Origin: Astropecten irregularis
Lineage: Eukaryota > Echinodermata > Asteroidea > Paxillosida > Astropectinidae
DNA length: 64,000 nucleotides
Assembly: GCA_963971285.1 (NCBI GenBank)
Contig: OZ020254.1
Coordinates: 14,104,932 to 14,168,931 of the forward strand
Direction of reading: 5' to 3'
Shown piece by piece: positions 53,517 through 64,000 of this stretch. Made by a program: the position numbers and the translations under genes. The notes below the pieces were generated by a model. The model saw only the letters and a program-made list of their open reading frames with translations, was not told the DNA's origin and made no database searches. Every line of letters starts with the position of its first letter. Within the stretch, counting starts at the first letter, position 1.

Positions 53517-56500
53517 ATGACTGCTAAGGGGAGCCCTATGGGCAGTCTGGTCTTTAAATGGGATCCCAAGAATCTGGAGATCCGAACCTACTCAGTGGAG
53601 AAGACTCTGGAACCGTTGGTCATGCAGGTATGTAAGCATAATGTGTCTTTCATGGCATGGTGCAGAATTGTTACGACCCCCACGAGGATTGTTTATTTCC
53701 TGTGTAAGAAAGTGCTGTATGTGAAGTTGATATTTGTATTTATTCTCCTATGAAGTATTTTCCTGTGAAATGCTCTAATCGTCAAGATTTAAACTGCATC
53801 TAATTTGTTAATGCCACATATAAATTACACTGGCTGAATTTGGTTGTTACAAACAAAATTTCATCTAATAGGGAAACAGGAACATGCGCAAAATCATTAT
53901 AAAAACAGAAGCCTTTATTCACTGTTTTCTTAAAATTCCCATTTTGATGAAATTTTCTAGAACTCCCTAATTTGTCATGTACGTTGGCTGGATGGATTTG
54001 ATTCCCTCTGATAACTATTTTCTTCTGTCATAAGGTTCCAAGTTTTAATAGATGAGGTGTTGGGCCAATAAAATTTTGAACTCTGCATTCCCCGTTCTGT
54101 CCAGGTCACCACTCTTGTGAAGACTCAGCCGTCCAACCGAAAGAAAGGCCACTCCAAGAAAGCCCACGTCCTAGTGGCAGCCGTTGCCAAGGCAACAGAG
54201 GCCTTCATCAAGAAGGGGGAGGAGATTGCCAATGAAATTCATGAGATCCGGGAGCAGATGCTGGAGACAGTGGCTGATGTTAGAGAGAAAGGTCAGGACA
54301 GGACTGTGTGATACTATGGATTATTCACAATGTATTTTGAACATTATAGTCCTGTAATGAACTGTCAATGTAATAGGTTTTGAGGATGATCATTTACACT
54401 GCCTAAACCACTTACATATACACCTACATATTTGATTGAGCACTCATAATTTTGAGAGCTGAATGGCATATGCGTAGCATTCTAGAGTTTCATTGCAGTG
54501 TTGGTTTATGACTTTTTATCACACAGCTACATGTATGGAGGAATCTGTATGCATTCCAACTAATCTAAAACACACTTGCAAAGTATAAATTCAGCTGGCA
54601 TTTGGTATGACGGTTTAGCATGTTCTAGGCTGTATATTCCACCCATTTTCCAAAGGATATGTGTGCCACCTGGGGCCTAATTTAATGGCACTGCTTGCTG
54701 AAAGCGTACAGTTTTTATTTCATGGAATAGTTAGGGATATTCAGCTGTGCGTGTGCATAGTTCATGTTACAAAGGATTGCACACTTTCTAGCATAGACAT
54801 TCGGCGCTAGGCCAGTAAGCAAAGAATGAAGATTATAAGTGCAGGAATATGCCGTAAGCAGAGCTGGAAGCATTAGCATACGTGTAGCATACTTGTAGTC
54901 ATCCTTCAGAAATCAATATATTCACCTGCAACAGGAAAATGCAAGAGTAATTCTATAGAATATTAATAGGATGGTTAGGTGACGTTTCACTGACACCGTA
55001 CACTGACCAGACTGCCTTTTCCCCCCATAGGAGACATAATGCACAAGGCATCCTCAGAGTTTGCCGATGATCCGTGCTCTTCCATGAAGAGGGGATCCAT
55101 GACCAGGGCAGCCCGTAATCTCCTGTCAGCAGTAACAAGACTCTTGATCATGGCTGACATGGTAGACGTACACCTGCTCCTCAAATCTCTCCAAGTGGTG
55201 AGTTTAACATGCTAACTTTGCCCCAGCTCCTAATGGCTTAAACCTGAACTTCCCAGATGCTTTAAGGATAAGTCTTTTGGGGGACTGTGAAATCAACTTT
55301 CTGATACCAGAACCCTTCAAACTTTAAGTATGTCCTTCATTGTCAGGTGGAAGGGGACCTTGCTCAGATCATGAGATCCAGCAATCAGAAGGACCTGGCA
55401 TCCAGCTTCAAAACCTTTGGCAAGGACATGATGGAATTCAACAAGCTCCTGGCTCGGCGACAAAATGACCTGAAAGATCCACGCCAGCGCGATGAGATGG
55501 CAGCCGCCAGAGCAGACCTGAAGAAACATAGCACGATGCTGCTGACTGCATCTCAGGTACAGTCAGGTCACGTGGGCCTATTCTTTATACCCTCGACCCA
55601 GGATTTTTTTTTGGAGGGAATCACCATCAAACTTCCAAACACCAACAATGTGCTGCATCTCTTACCTGGTCTTCAAGCCCCAAAACTAATATGTCTGGGT
55701 CTTATGGACCTTTGGCTTCAATCTCTGTGTCTAGGTCATGCCACTAAGCCCACATAAAAAGATGGTATCAGGGCCTTACAAAACACTGTTCATCAAAGTC
55801 CAACTTTATGCTGAGAGGGGCATTGGTGAGGCTAGTGTTAATGATGACTATGTTAATGATATTCTATGTGAGAATAAATGCCTTAGATTGAATTGAATTA
55901 TCAGACCTGAGAATGCAGGTACTTCAATGAATGGTTTCTGTGGAAGTAAAAACAACTGAGGGAAATGTCTCACCCTCTAAACTAAACTGTGACATTGATG
56001 CAAAACTAAAGTTGGTAGTGACAAGTAGTTTCCATTCAACAAGAAAAAAATATTCAAAGTTAAAGATTGCTGTTACAGTCTAGAATTAAAGCTGATTTTC
56101 AATGATTGTATGATTACAGGTCTTTTAACACAAATTCTTCCAAACTGTACTTTGCAGGCTTATCTTCGACATCCAGATGTGCCTGCTGCCCGTGAGAATC
56201 GTGACTTTGTCGTGAAGCAGCTAGAGGGCGCTATGAACACCATCTCGTCCGTGTCGCAGGCTCGTGCAGACCAGCCACTGCACGCTGATGTTGAGGGAAC
56301 TGGTGAGCTGATAGCTGCATTGGATGACCTGGATGTAAGTTTCCTTAGGCAGCAATCACTTCCTGCATATCGTTCCTGGCTTCCTCTTCTGACTTCCCAA
56401 CTGAAAATGGAAAATTTTCATTAAATTTGTTTGTATGGTTAACCCCTTCTGCCCATTTTGTTTTGTTTTGCTTTGTTTTTACCGGCTGGGCTATGTGGTC

Positions 56501-59500
56501 AGAGATCTCAGTTGAAACAATATGGACACACAATTGTTGAATACTGCTGGACAGTAGCCCAAATCTCAGGTGTCATTGCAGCTGTGTTTGGAACTCACAG
56601 ATTGCATCTGCATGAAAATGCCGATCTATTCAAATGCAAATCAAGGGAGTAAATGTACCACAATGAACAAATTTAAGGGACAATTTAAATGTTCATTTAA
56701 CCTCTTGTTCCAGACAGTACCCAAATTCAGTGTGTTTCAATGGAAATAACAAAGCATGGATATTATCATGCCATGAGGTGAACTTCTATGTCAGCTGCTT
56801 CCGGAGCAGAAGGGGTTAAAGATCATGCTAACTTCTAGCCTTTAAGGATAATATGTGTATGTCTTGCATCTTGCTACTGTGTTGCACATCAGATATCATG
56901 TCATAGAACGTTCTAAATGTATGCACTTATCAAGTAACTTTCAACTAAATACTTTCAATCTAAATACCAATTTTGTGTTAATACCTTGTTCCTCAATGAC
57001 GTGCCCCCTCTCTTCCCCCTAGCGTAAGATCAAGATGAGTCCCACAGAGTACAATGAGGTAAGGACCCGACCCTCCTTGGAGGAACAGCTAGAGAGTATC
57101 ATCAGTGGTGCAGCCCTGATGGCTGACTCCTCCTGCACTAGAGATAACAGACGGGAGAGGATTGTAGCAGAGTGCAACGCTGTCAGACAGGCCCTACAGG
57201 ACCTCTTGTCCGAGTACATGAACTGTGTAAGTAGTACAGGCAGGGGTCGATTTCACCAAACTTATCATAACTCATCGTAAACTCATCGTGACTATCAGTT
57301 GTAGGACTTATGATGCATTGCAGCCCTACATTGGATATCATGGTTTATCCTTCATAAGTCTAGTTACGATCGATTGTAGGGCTTCGTGAAATCTACCACT
57401 GAGAAAGTACGATTCTAATACCACATTTTAAAACCTGATTAAAAACCTACCATTTTATGTGTATCTTTTACTTGCATGTTCATGTCCTCTTGTCATTTAG
57501 CCTTCGATAAAGATCCTGCTAGGATCGAAACGTATCAGGCCCTCTTACTCCAAGCATTTTATAAATTTCAGGTCATTATTTTGGCTGATGAACATTTTGC
57601 AGCAGTTTTTACTTATAGTAAATACCTATAAAATGAAAATTGCCATAGATGATGGTTTTCTTAATAAATGTTTGGTTGAATTTTGTTGTTGTGTTCCAGG
57701 CTGGTCGCAAAGATCGCAGCGACCCTCTGGATCAAGCCATCGATCAAATGTGTGGCAAAACCAAGGACCTACGTCGACAGGTACATGTGAATTTTGGCCC
57801 TTTGCTTCTTAATTAAAGTTTTGACCATATTACATTCTTTACAATCATGTAAATACGGTAAGAAGTAGTCTTTTTGTTTTAATTGTTCATTTTATTTCAT
57901 ATTAGTATCCGTACTCTTCCATTTATGTTGGTTAATCAATAAGACTTAGTGGTATTCAAACCTGACACCTTTAGCTTGCCAGTATTACCCAGAGTTTTTC
58001 GGAACTAGAGATAGATGCTATGTGTTGCGTCTGGCCAGATGAAAGGGGCTACCTGTACATTTTATAGATGTTGTGGCGCATCCTGGAGGGGGGGGGGGGG
58101 GGTTGTTGGAAGCATGATGGGTATAGACATGTGCAAATCCTATTATGCGTGGATCCGGATATCTCAACAATAATGAAAATTATAAATAACTTCCTAGGGC
58201 CCTTGTTTTTTTTGTACGTGTTTGAATTGTGCTTAAAACAAACGTTTACATGGTGTTCTTGAGGTGAAGGATATGCAGGATGGTAAGAATGTGGATAAGA
58301 TATCCCCCCCCCCCCCCCCCGCCAGTGACCAATAAAAGACAATGACACCATGGACCGTGTGTTGAGTGGCCTGACATAAGAGTAACGTTTATATTTTGGA
58401 AAAGTCTGTTGACCTCCGAAGTATATACAGTATTTAAGATAATTATTAATTTTTTTTTATCAATGAGGGTCCAAACGTGAAGCATTTGTGGAGGAGTACA
58501 TGTATGATCCAGCAGGAAGTATACTCCCCTCGCAATGGCGATTGCTTCATTGTCATAATTATGTATGTCATCACTCACAAAGTGAAGCAAGTATGGGAGC
58601 AAGGGAACAACCTCTCGAGAGGAGTATGGGGGGAAGTGTCGTGGCAGTATTGGAATGCCCTTATAGGTACACTCCCCTGGAGAGTGTACCTATAAGGGCA
58701 ATGTGAACATCAGAATTCTGCACCAGATGCATGCGTATTTACTGTACGGTGTAAATTAATGACCCGAAATTTCCCGATATTTGAGTATACTTTGGCGTTA
58801 TAAATCAACATTTTCTCTAAGCATGACAGGCTGCTGAATTTGGTACGAGATGAACACGTGGGGTAAATGTGCCATGATTCGGACACTTAAGCAATTTGGG
58901 ATTATTTGATTTTCTTAATGTTTGTTTCTCTCAACTATTTTCACTTATGAACAACAAAGTGTAGTTATTATATCAAGGTTGATATGTTATGAAAGTTTTT
59001 TGTGTCCTTGAAATGAAATTGACTTGAAACATAACCTTAATTTTTGCCATGATTCGGACACCCTGTCCATGATTCGGACACACATGAACAAATGCTGAAA
59101 AAACATGCCTTGCAAAATAAATAATACCTCATTCAATGCAGTGGGCAAATTCTTAAGTTGCCACCATTTATTTTCCCCCAAAAAGTGTAATTTGACTGCT
59201 CAGAACTCAAAAAAGAAAATTGGTGCATGGACACATCCAGGACTTATTTTCAGAGTTTTTGAAGGCAATGCCCTGATAAAAACGGGCCATTTCAGCCATA
59301 TCGTGAAATTGGACTCCATTCCGTCCGTGTGATCCCGTGCGCTCGACTCTAGTGTGTACAAAGTCAATGGCGTAGATATTAGACTCCAGCCATTGACGAA
59401 ATGAACGGCAGTCAATGGAGTGGAGTGTAAATTCGGGAGATGCCGGCATTTCTTCTAAAATGGAACACACACAAGCCCAAAATTATTTTGGCATATTTGT

Positions 59501-62500
59501 TAGCGTCTCTGGGGGCCTGGGTAGCATAAATCAATGGAGTGTCAAAAATCATGGCACATATACCTTGGCTTCTGGACAAGGAAATTTATGCAAGTTCAAA
59601 TTGGCAACGCAGCTCTCCATAATTTGGACCTTGATGGTATATTGATGAACAGAATATACCAGTTTCAAATAAAAAAAATCCTGTTAAATTTAATTAATTT
59701 TCTGTGTTTTTAAATAATGCATTTTCTCACAACCCTATTTTTAACAGGGCTCTTAAGTTAAGGATCACCCTTTTTTTTTAACTTGAGGTTGTGCCCCAAT
59801 TTCCTATCAGAAAATGTGACATTTTATAATAGGAATTGGATCATGTAAAGTATGTGGCACCGTTGTTTAGTCAAATAGGCCCTAGTGCACCTATCGGAAA
59901 GAATTCCACTGATGACCATAATTTGTGCACAACTCTATAGAACCAACAGAGGGCGTTTTGAGCAAACTGGCTTTGTACAGTTTGTAGGTAAAAGAACCCT
60001 ATAAAACTCACTTTTCAGATATTCTACGCAAGTTTCCCACACCTGAAATGGAGGTTTATCATAATTTGTATCCAATAAGTTAACTCTTGGAGGATATAAT
60101 CCTTTTTCCGTAATGGTGATCAGTGGAATTCTTTCCCATTTGCATTTGCACATTTCCGAGCATCCGAATGCTTCCGAAAACGTTGCTTCCGAAGACCTGC
60201 CGAAGATGACGTTCGTTGTGACGTCACAGGTCATTTAAATAAAGTAATAAAATCCACTTTTTGGCTCAGGTATATACTGTTTCGTATTTTTTTCAGCGTT
60301 TCCAACCCTCTTGAAACCATTCTAAGGCGTTCCATGAGAAACAATGTCAAAATGTTGACTACAACATACATATCTGGGGCATTTTTGATCATTACCAGAT
60401 TTTTTTCTACGAAAGTAATTAAGAGTGTTCCGATAAAGCCCTAGTCGTGTGCAGCGCCACCTACCGGTGGTTCCGGGAACATTGCGTCTAGTAAGTAACA
60501 AGCTACAAAATGTCAACTTATCCACTATCTGCCAATTAACAGGGTTTTAAACCCACCATAAACGATTCTTATTCATTTTATCCAAACTGGAAAGTCATCA
60601 GTTGAGATGTCGTCAGGCTGTTTAGCTTTTCAAAGACAATAAACATGGTTTTTCTCTAATTGTTTCAGTTAATGTTGATAGCAACTTGGGTATTGTGTAT
60701 ACCATCTGAAAAGCTCTTGTTTTAGCTCATTTCATTGGTAGTAATATGATGTACTCTAATCCGACGAGCGATTCATGTAGTTGGCCGTGCGGTGTATGTA
60801 TACCCCACAGAAATAGTGTGATGAAACGTAAATCCTTTTGTTCTCATAGAAAAGACAGGCGAGGACACTGCAGTAATGGCGGATGGTATATATATCTCAA
60901 TATGGGTGATGTGCATTCTCCCTTGAGTTTCAGGATGCCTAGCCAGAAATGTTCATACAGCATTTTTTTCAGATAAATCATTTTTTGTTTGTTTGTTTGT
61001 TTGTTTTGTCAATAGCTGCGGAAGGCTGTTGGTGATCACGTTTCAGACACCTTCTTGGAGACAAACATGCCCCTGCTGGTGCTGATTGAGTCGGCCAAGA
61101 GCGGAAATGAACGAGAAACTGAACACTATGCCGGCGTCTTCAGAGAGCACGCTCAGAAACTGGTGGAGGTACGTAAACAGGAACCTGATTGGCCAGTTAT
61201 ATGGAGCTGACACTGGGACTAGGGTGGATGATTGAGAACAGACAGCGTGTTCTGTTGAAGGTGTTGTACCACACTCAACATGGTATAATATCAGTCTATT
61301 AACAGTGCTTTATTTATGAGAGACTGGCATTACTGTGTACTGTCTGGAGTTGCTGTGGTCACAGACATGCTGTGTCAGTCATGAACTTAACGCTCATAGT
61401 TCTGTTCATCATATCATCCTACCAACTTAACCTCTTGGCTGGGATCATCTAGGTGAATTGGAATGTGTGTAGAGCGGGGTACCTCAGTCTGACATGAGTG
61501 TGATGTTACGATTTCTGCCATTGAGAATATACTGTTAAAATGAGATCTTGCCTTGGTTGTTTGCACAGGTTGCTCATCTGGCCTGTTCCATGTCTAACAA
61601 TGAAGATGGCGTGAAGATGGTGAGGATGGCCGTAGCACAGATAGAGACACTCTGCCCTCAGGTGAGAATCCCCTCCCCAGTCCCCACCTCCCTCATGATT
61701 GACATTTAATTCAAAGACCCATGCAGTGATAATGTCTCGCTTCAGTTACATTTGCACTTTTCATGTTGAGGTCGCCAGGGACACAAAAGACCTGTTTGTT
61801 TAATGCACAAGGATACAAATCCTGCAGATCCGGTCCCCATTTTAGCGCAGGAACCCCAAATCTGGGATCCTAGATTTGTGCATTAAACAAACAGGCCCAA
61901 GATTCTAAGCTCTGTTGAACAACACTTGTGTAAAGACGTGCTTACAAAGGTCCGTTCAGGTTTCTTTAGATAACTTCCTCTTGTGTGTAGCTTTTACCTT
62001 GAGAGACCTTAAAGGTGCAGTTGTACAAGATATTATTAACATTCGATGTACCAGCCTATTTAACATCAGCACGCCACATGTGGCATAATTGATCTGTGGC
62101 AACTGTCTTCCTCATGTATCCAGGTCATCAATGCGGCTCGTACCTTGGCGGCCCGTCCCAGGAGCCAGGTAGCCTTGGAGAACATGGATGTCTTCAAGGG
62201 CCAGTGGGAGACACAGGTCAAGCTGCTGACCGAGGCTGTAGATGACATCACCACCATTGACGACTTCTTAGCTGTGTCTGGTCAGTCCATTTAGACAATA
62301 ATGGCGTAATGTTTGATTCTTCTAAGTCTTCTAACTTCCAATGTTTCATCGCTTACCCTTCTAGTCATGATAATGAGTATAATACACACTGTAATTTGAT
62401 CGAAAATTTGATTGCATCTTCAGAGGGTCACATCTTGGAGGATGTGAACAAGGCTGTCCTGGCCTTGCAGATGGCGGATGTAGATGGCCTGGATCGGACC

Positions 62501-63881
62501 GGTGGGGCCATCAGGGGACGGGCAGCCCGCATCTGTGGAGTGGTGGATGCCGAGATGCAGAATTACGAGCCTGGCCTGTACACGGACAAAGTCAAGGAAG
62601 CCGTACTGATGCTGCAGGATCAAGGTGATACATTAACCCTTCCTGCCTAAGTCCTTAAATCCCTAAGTCCTTGTAGTCAGTACTGCTTCAAACCATTTTC
62701 TCGACCCTGTCTGACCAACAGATATGTCTGGCATATGTTTAGCTGATGGGTTCAGGTCGGAGGACATCCATAGCAGTCCCCCGTCATGGCCTGAGAATAT
62801 TCATGATTGCTTTGTTATTTCCATTGAAATGCATTGAATGGGGTTACTGTCTGGCACAAGAGGTTCTGGGAACCTTTATTGTCCACAAAGATACGCTCAT
62901 TGTGGTACATTCATCTCCATAATTTGCATTTGAAAAGATCTGCATTTTCGAGTGGACCGCAATCTCTGAGTTCCCAACATCTGGGCGTGAACGGATTAGA
63001 GTGCGCCTTAAATGCGATCTTTTGTGCAGTGCTATTCAAACAATGCGTGCCTTTATTGTTTATGCCGAGCACCCTCCACACAAAGCCGGGCCAGATGACC
63101 TCGGAACAAGCATGGCTGAAAATAATCCCGGGCTGAAGGGGTTAATGAGTACTCAGTGCTTTAATCATTGCAATATCAATCGATATTCCTCAGTTTTTTT
63201 TTCTGTCTAGTTGCCTGTCTCTGCCTCAGTCCTGTAAATCATAATCACTGCCTCGGACGCCCAGAATCGATCAATACTTCTTGCTTTTGTTCTGTCATAC
63301 AGTGACCAAAGAAATGTCAGTAGATCAAAAGTCAGTGCAAATTTGCACAATAGATGTTTAAACCTATAACATCATGAGGGCGCCCTTTGGTAGATGGAAA
63401 AGGCAGTTACAGTGGATCGCTACTATCATGAACACCGCTATACCAAACATTTGGCTATACCGAACATCATCCTTGACTCCCAATTTGTGTGTACAATACA
63501 TACCCAATATGGTTCTTTAAATCACTATAACGAACGACCACTTTAACAGACATTATCTGTGTATCCCATCGTGTTTGTTATAGTGATGTTCCATTGTAGC
63601 TCATTGGCCCATCCTGTTTGATTTGATTATTTCATCACCGTTTTGCCTCCAAGATATTGATGTGATGGCGCCAGTACATAATACTCTCTGACTAAATGTC
63701 CTGATTGTTCTTGTTCTTCTCTGTGATAGTTATGCCACATTTCACTGCCAGGGTGGAGATTGCAGTTTCTGCCCTTAATTCCAACAACCCACAGGACGTA
63801 GATGAGAATGAGTTCATTGACGCATCCCGTATGGTGTATGATGGTGTGAGGGATGTCCGAAGAGCTGTACTCATGAACAGG
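53517..63881 (+). CDS. CTNNA1: Alpha-catenin, 12 coding exons, 3' end beyond window
   Basis: Coding exons: 53517-53627, 54105-54291, 55031-55197, 55347-55556, 56158-56334, 57023-57226, 57700-57780, 61016-61168, 61569-61661, 62124-62280, 62424-62624, 63730-63881. Every junction keeps phase and gives 631 residues from ATG 53,517. Identity is secure by order and wording against vertebrate alpha-catenin: FKWDPKNLEIRTYSVEKTLE, KKAHVLVAAV, FADDPCSS, LLSAVTRLL, EEQLESIISGAALMADSSCT, RRERIVAECNAVRQALQDLL, DTFLETNMPLLVLIE, DDITTIDDFLAVS, DVDGLDRTGGAIRGRAAR, DENEFIDASRMVYDG. Residues about 55-260 are the beta-catenin-binding/dimer N domain and about 280-630 the M region, whose vinculin-binding helix is conserved. 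The F-actin-binding domain lies to the right. It links cadherin-catenin complexes to actin. Donors at 54,291 and 62,280 are GTCAG rather than GTAAG. Which vertebrate paralogue it matches best cannot be told; invertebrates usually have one. Confidence 0.97.
57247..57402. repeat. MITE, TCGATTTCACCAAACTTATC family
   Basis: GGTCGATTTCACCAAAC at the left and TTCGTGAAATCTACCAC at the right are inverted. Alpha-catenin intron. Confidence 0.65.
57498..57615 (+). repeat. GATAAAGATCCT repeat, third copy
   Basis: Same order of words as 29,020-29,140: CCTTCGATAAAGATCCTGCT, CAGGCCCTCTTACTCCAAGC, TTTGGCTGATGAACATTTTG. Here too it lies near a splice acceptor (57,699), about 85 bp away. Confidence 0.75.
58080..58335. 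repeat. Poly-G / poly-C bounded repeat
   Basis: CATCCTGGAGGGGG at the left and a long C-run with CGCCAGTGACC at the right suggest an element with G-rich inverted ends like those at 30,186 and 41,322. No target duplication found. Confidence 0.35.
58657..58703. repeat. Perfect short palindrome
   Basis: TGCCCTTATAGGTACACTC and its exact inverse GAGTGTACCTATAAGGGCA are separated by only a few bases (CCCTGGA). It would form a strong hairpin. Alpha-catenin intron. Confidence 0.85.
58850..60240. other. Intronic DNA with a GATTCGGACAC repeat and an inverted pair
   Basis: CATGATTCGGACAC occurs at about 58,873, 59,050 and 59,070. GGAAAGAATTCCACTGATGA (59,898) and its inverse TGATCAGTGGAATTCTTTCC (60,117) enclose about 240 bp. 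No coding frame with splice context was found in this 3.2-kb intron. Confidence 0.45.
63410..63596. mobile_element. Pogo/Tigger-like MITE with TA flanks
   Basis: The left end CAGTGGATCGCTACTAT with GAACA and the right end TGTTTGTTATAGTGATGTTCCATTG are imperfect inverted repeats, flanked by TA. It is 187 bp, in an alpha-catenin intron 130 bp before an exon. Confidence 0.65.
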
Positions 63882-64000
63882 GTGAGTTGGTGTTCATAAC
63901 GCCTTGTGCCAGTTTGTATACTGACTTGATTTCATTACAGCATGCTATGTGTTCTGTATTTCATTTCTGCTGACCAAAGGCACTGACGCTGCATCACAGG

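Noticed and set aside
62834-63210. Open frames of 69-100 codons between alpha-catenin exons
   Set aside because: They lie in an intron between two phased exons, have no splice sites of their own and show no domain.

Overview
The window is genomic DNA from an animal, most likely a marine invertebrate deuterostome and probably an echinoderm. Two large, correctly phased intron-rich genes show that it is animal DNA. The echinoderm guess rests on AT-rich introns studded with TAGGCCTA and TACATGTA words and on the dense load of short inverted-repeat elements; it is inference, not proof.

Layout: 1-4.6 kb is non-coding DNA, probably the first intron of a minus-strand gene whose first coding exon (17 codons) and CpG-richer promoter lie at 4.57-5.05 kb. 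From 5.2 to 13.7 kb is a transposon nest. A decayed pogo/jerky-type transposase gene (5.9-6.67 kb and 12.12-13.19 kb) is split by a 5.4-kb composite insertion with GGGGCCGTCC ends. That insertion contains a 3.5-kb inverted-repeat element with about thirty GTGTTA/TAACAC motifs, which itself carries a CpG-rich promoter-like block and a possible three-exon, 39-codon gene.

From 16.2 to 36.4 kb is a plus-strand gene of 22 recognisable coding exons. It encodes a protein of about 910 residues with one membrane segment near the N terminus followed by almost continuous coiled coil. It best fits the Ellis-van Creveld family (EVC/EVC2), ciliary-base regulators of Hedgehog signalling. Its promoter and 5' exon(s) lie somewhere in 13.7-16.2 kb.

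From 36.4 to 52.3 kb is a gene-free stretch built of mobile elements: TTAA-flanked MITEs, a mariner-type fold-back, hAT-type MITEs, tRNA-derived SINEs, a NotI-site minisatellite, a 2.5-kb hairpin element, a diverged duplication (39.0-39.7 and 46.7-47.6 kb) and an inverted pair of CATTC-rich elements.

From 52.3 kb to the right edge is alpha-catenin on the plus strand: a CpG-rich upstream region, then 12 coding exons (631 residues) covering the beta-catenin-binding N domain and the M region. The actin-binding C-terminal domain lies beyond the window.

The two long genes act in different systems (ciliary Hedgehog signalling; cadherin junctions) and nothing in the sequence links them. What is unusual is the layered transposon structure, especially the element-within-element nest at 5.9-13.2 kb. 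All repeat families were defined by reading copies against each other in this window. No database search was possible.
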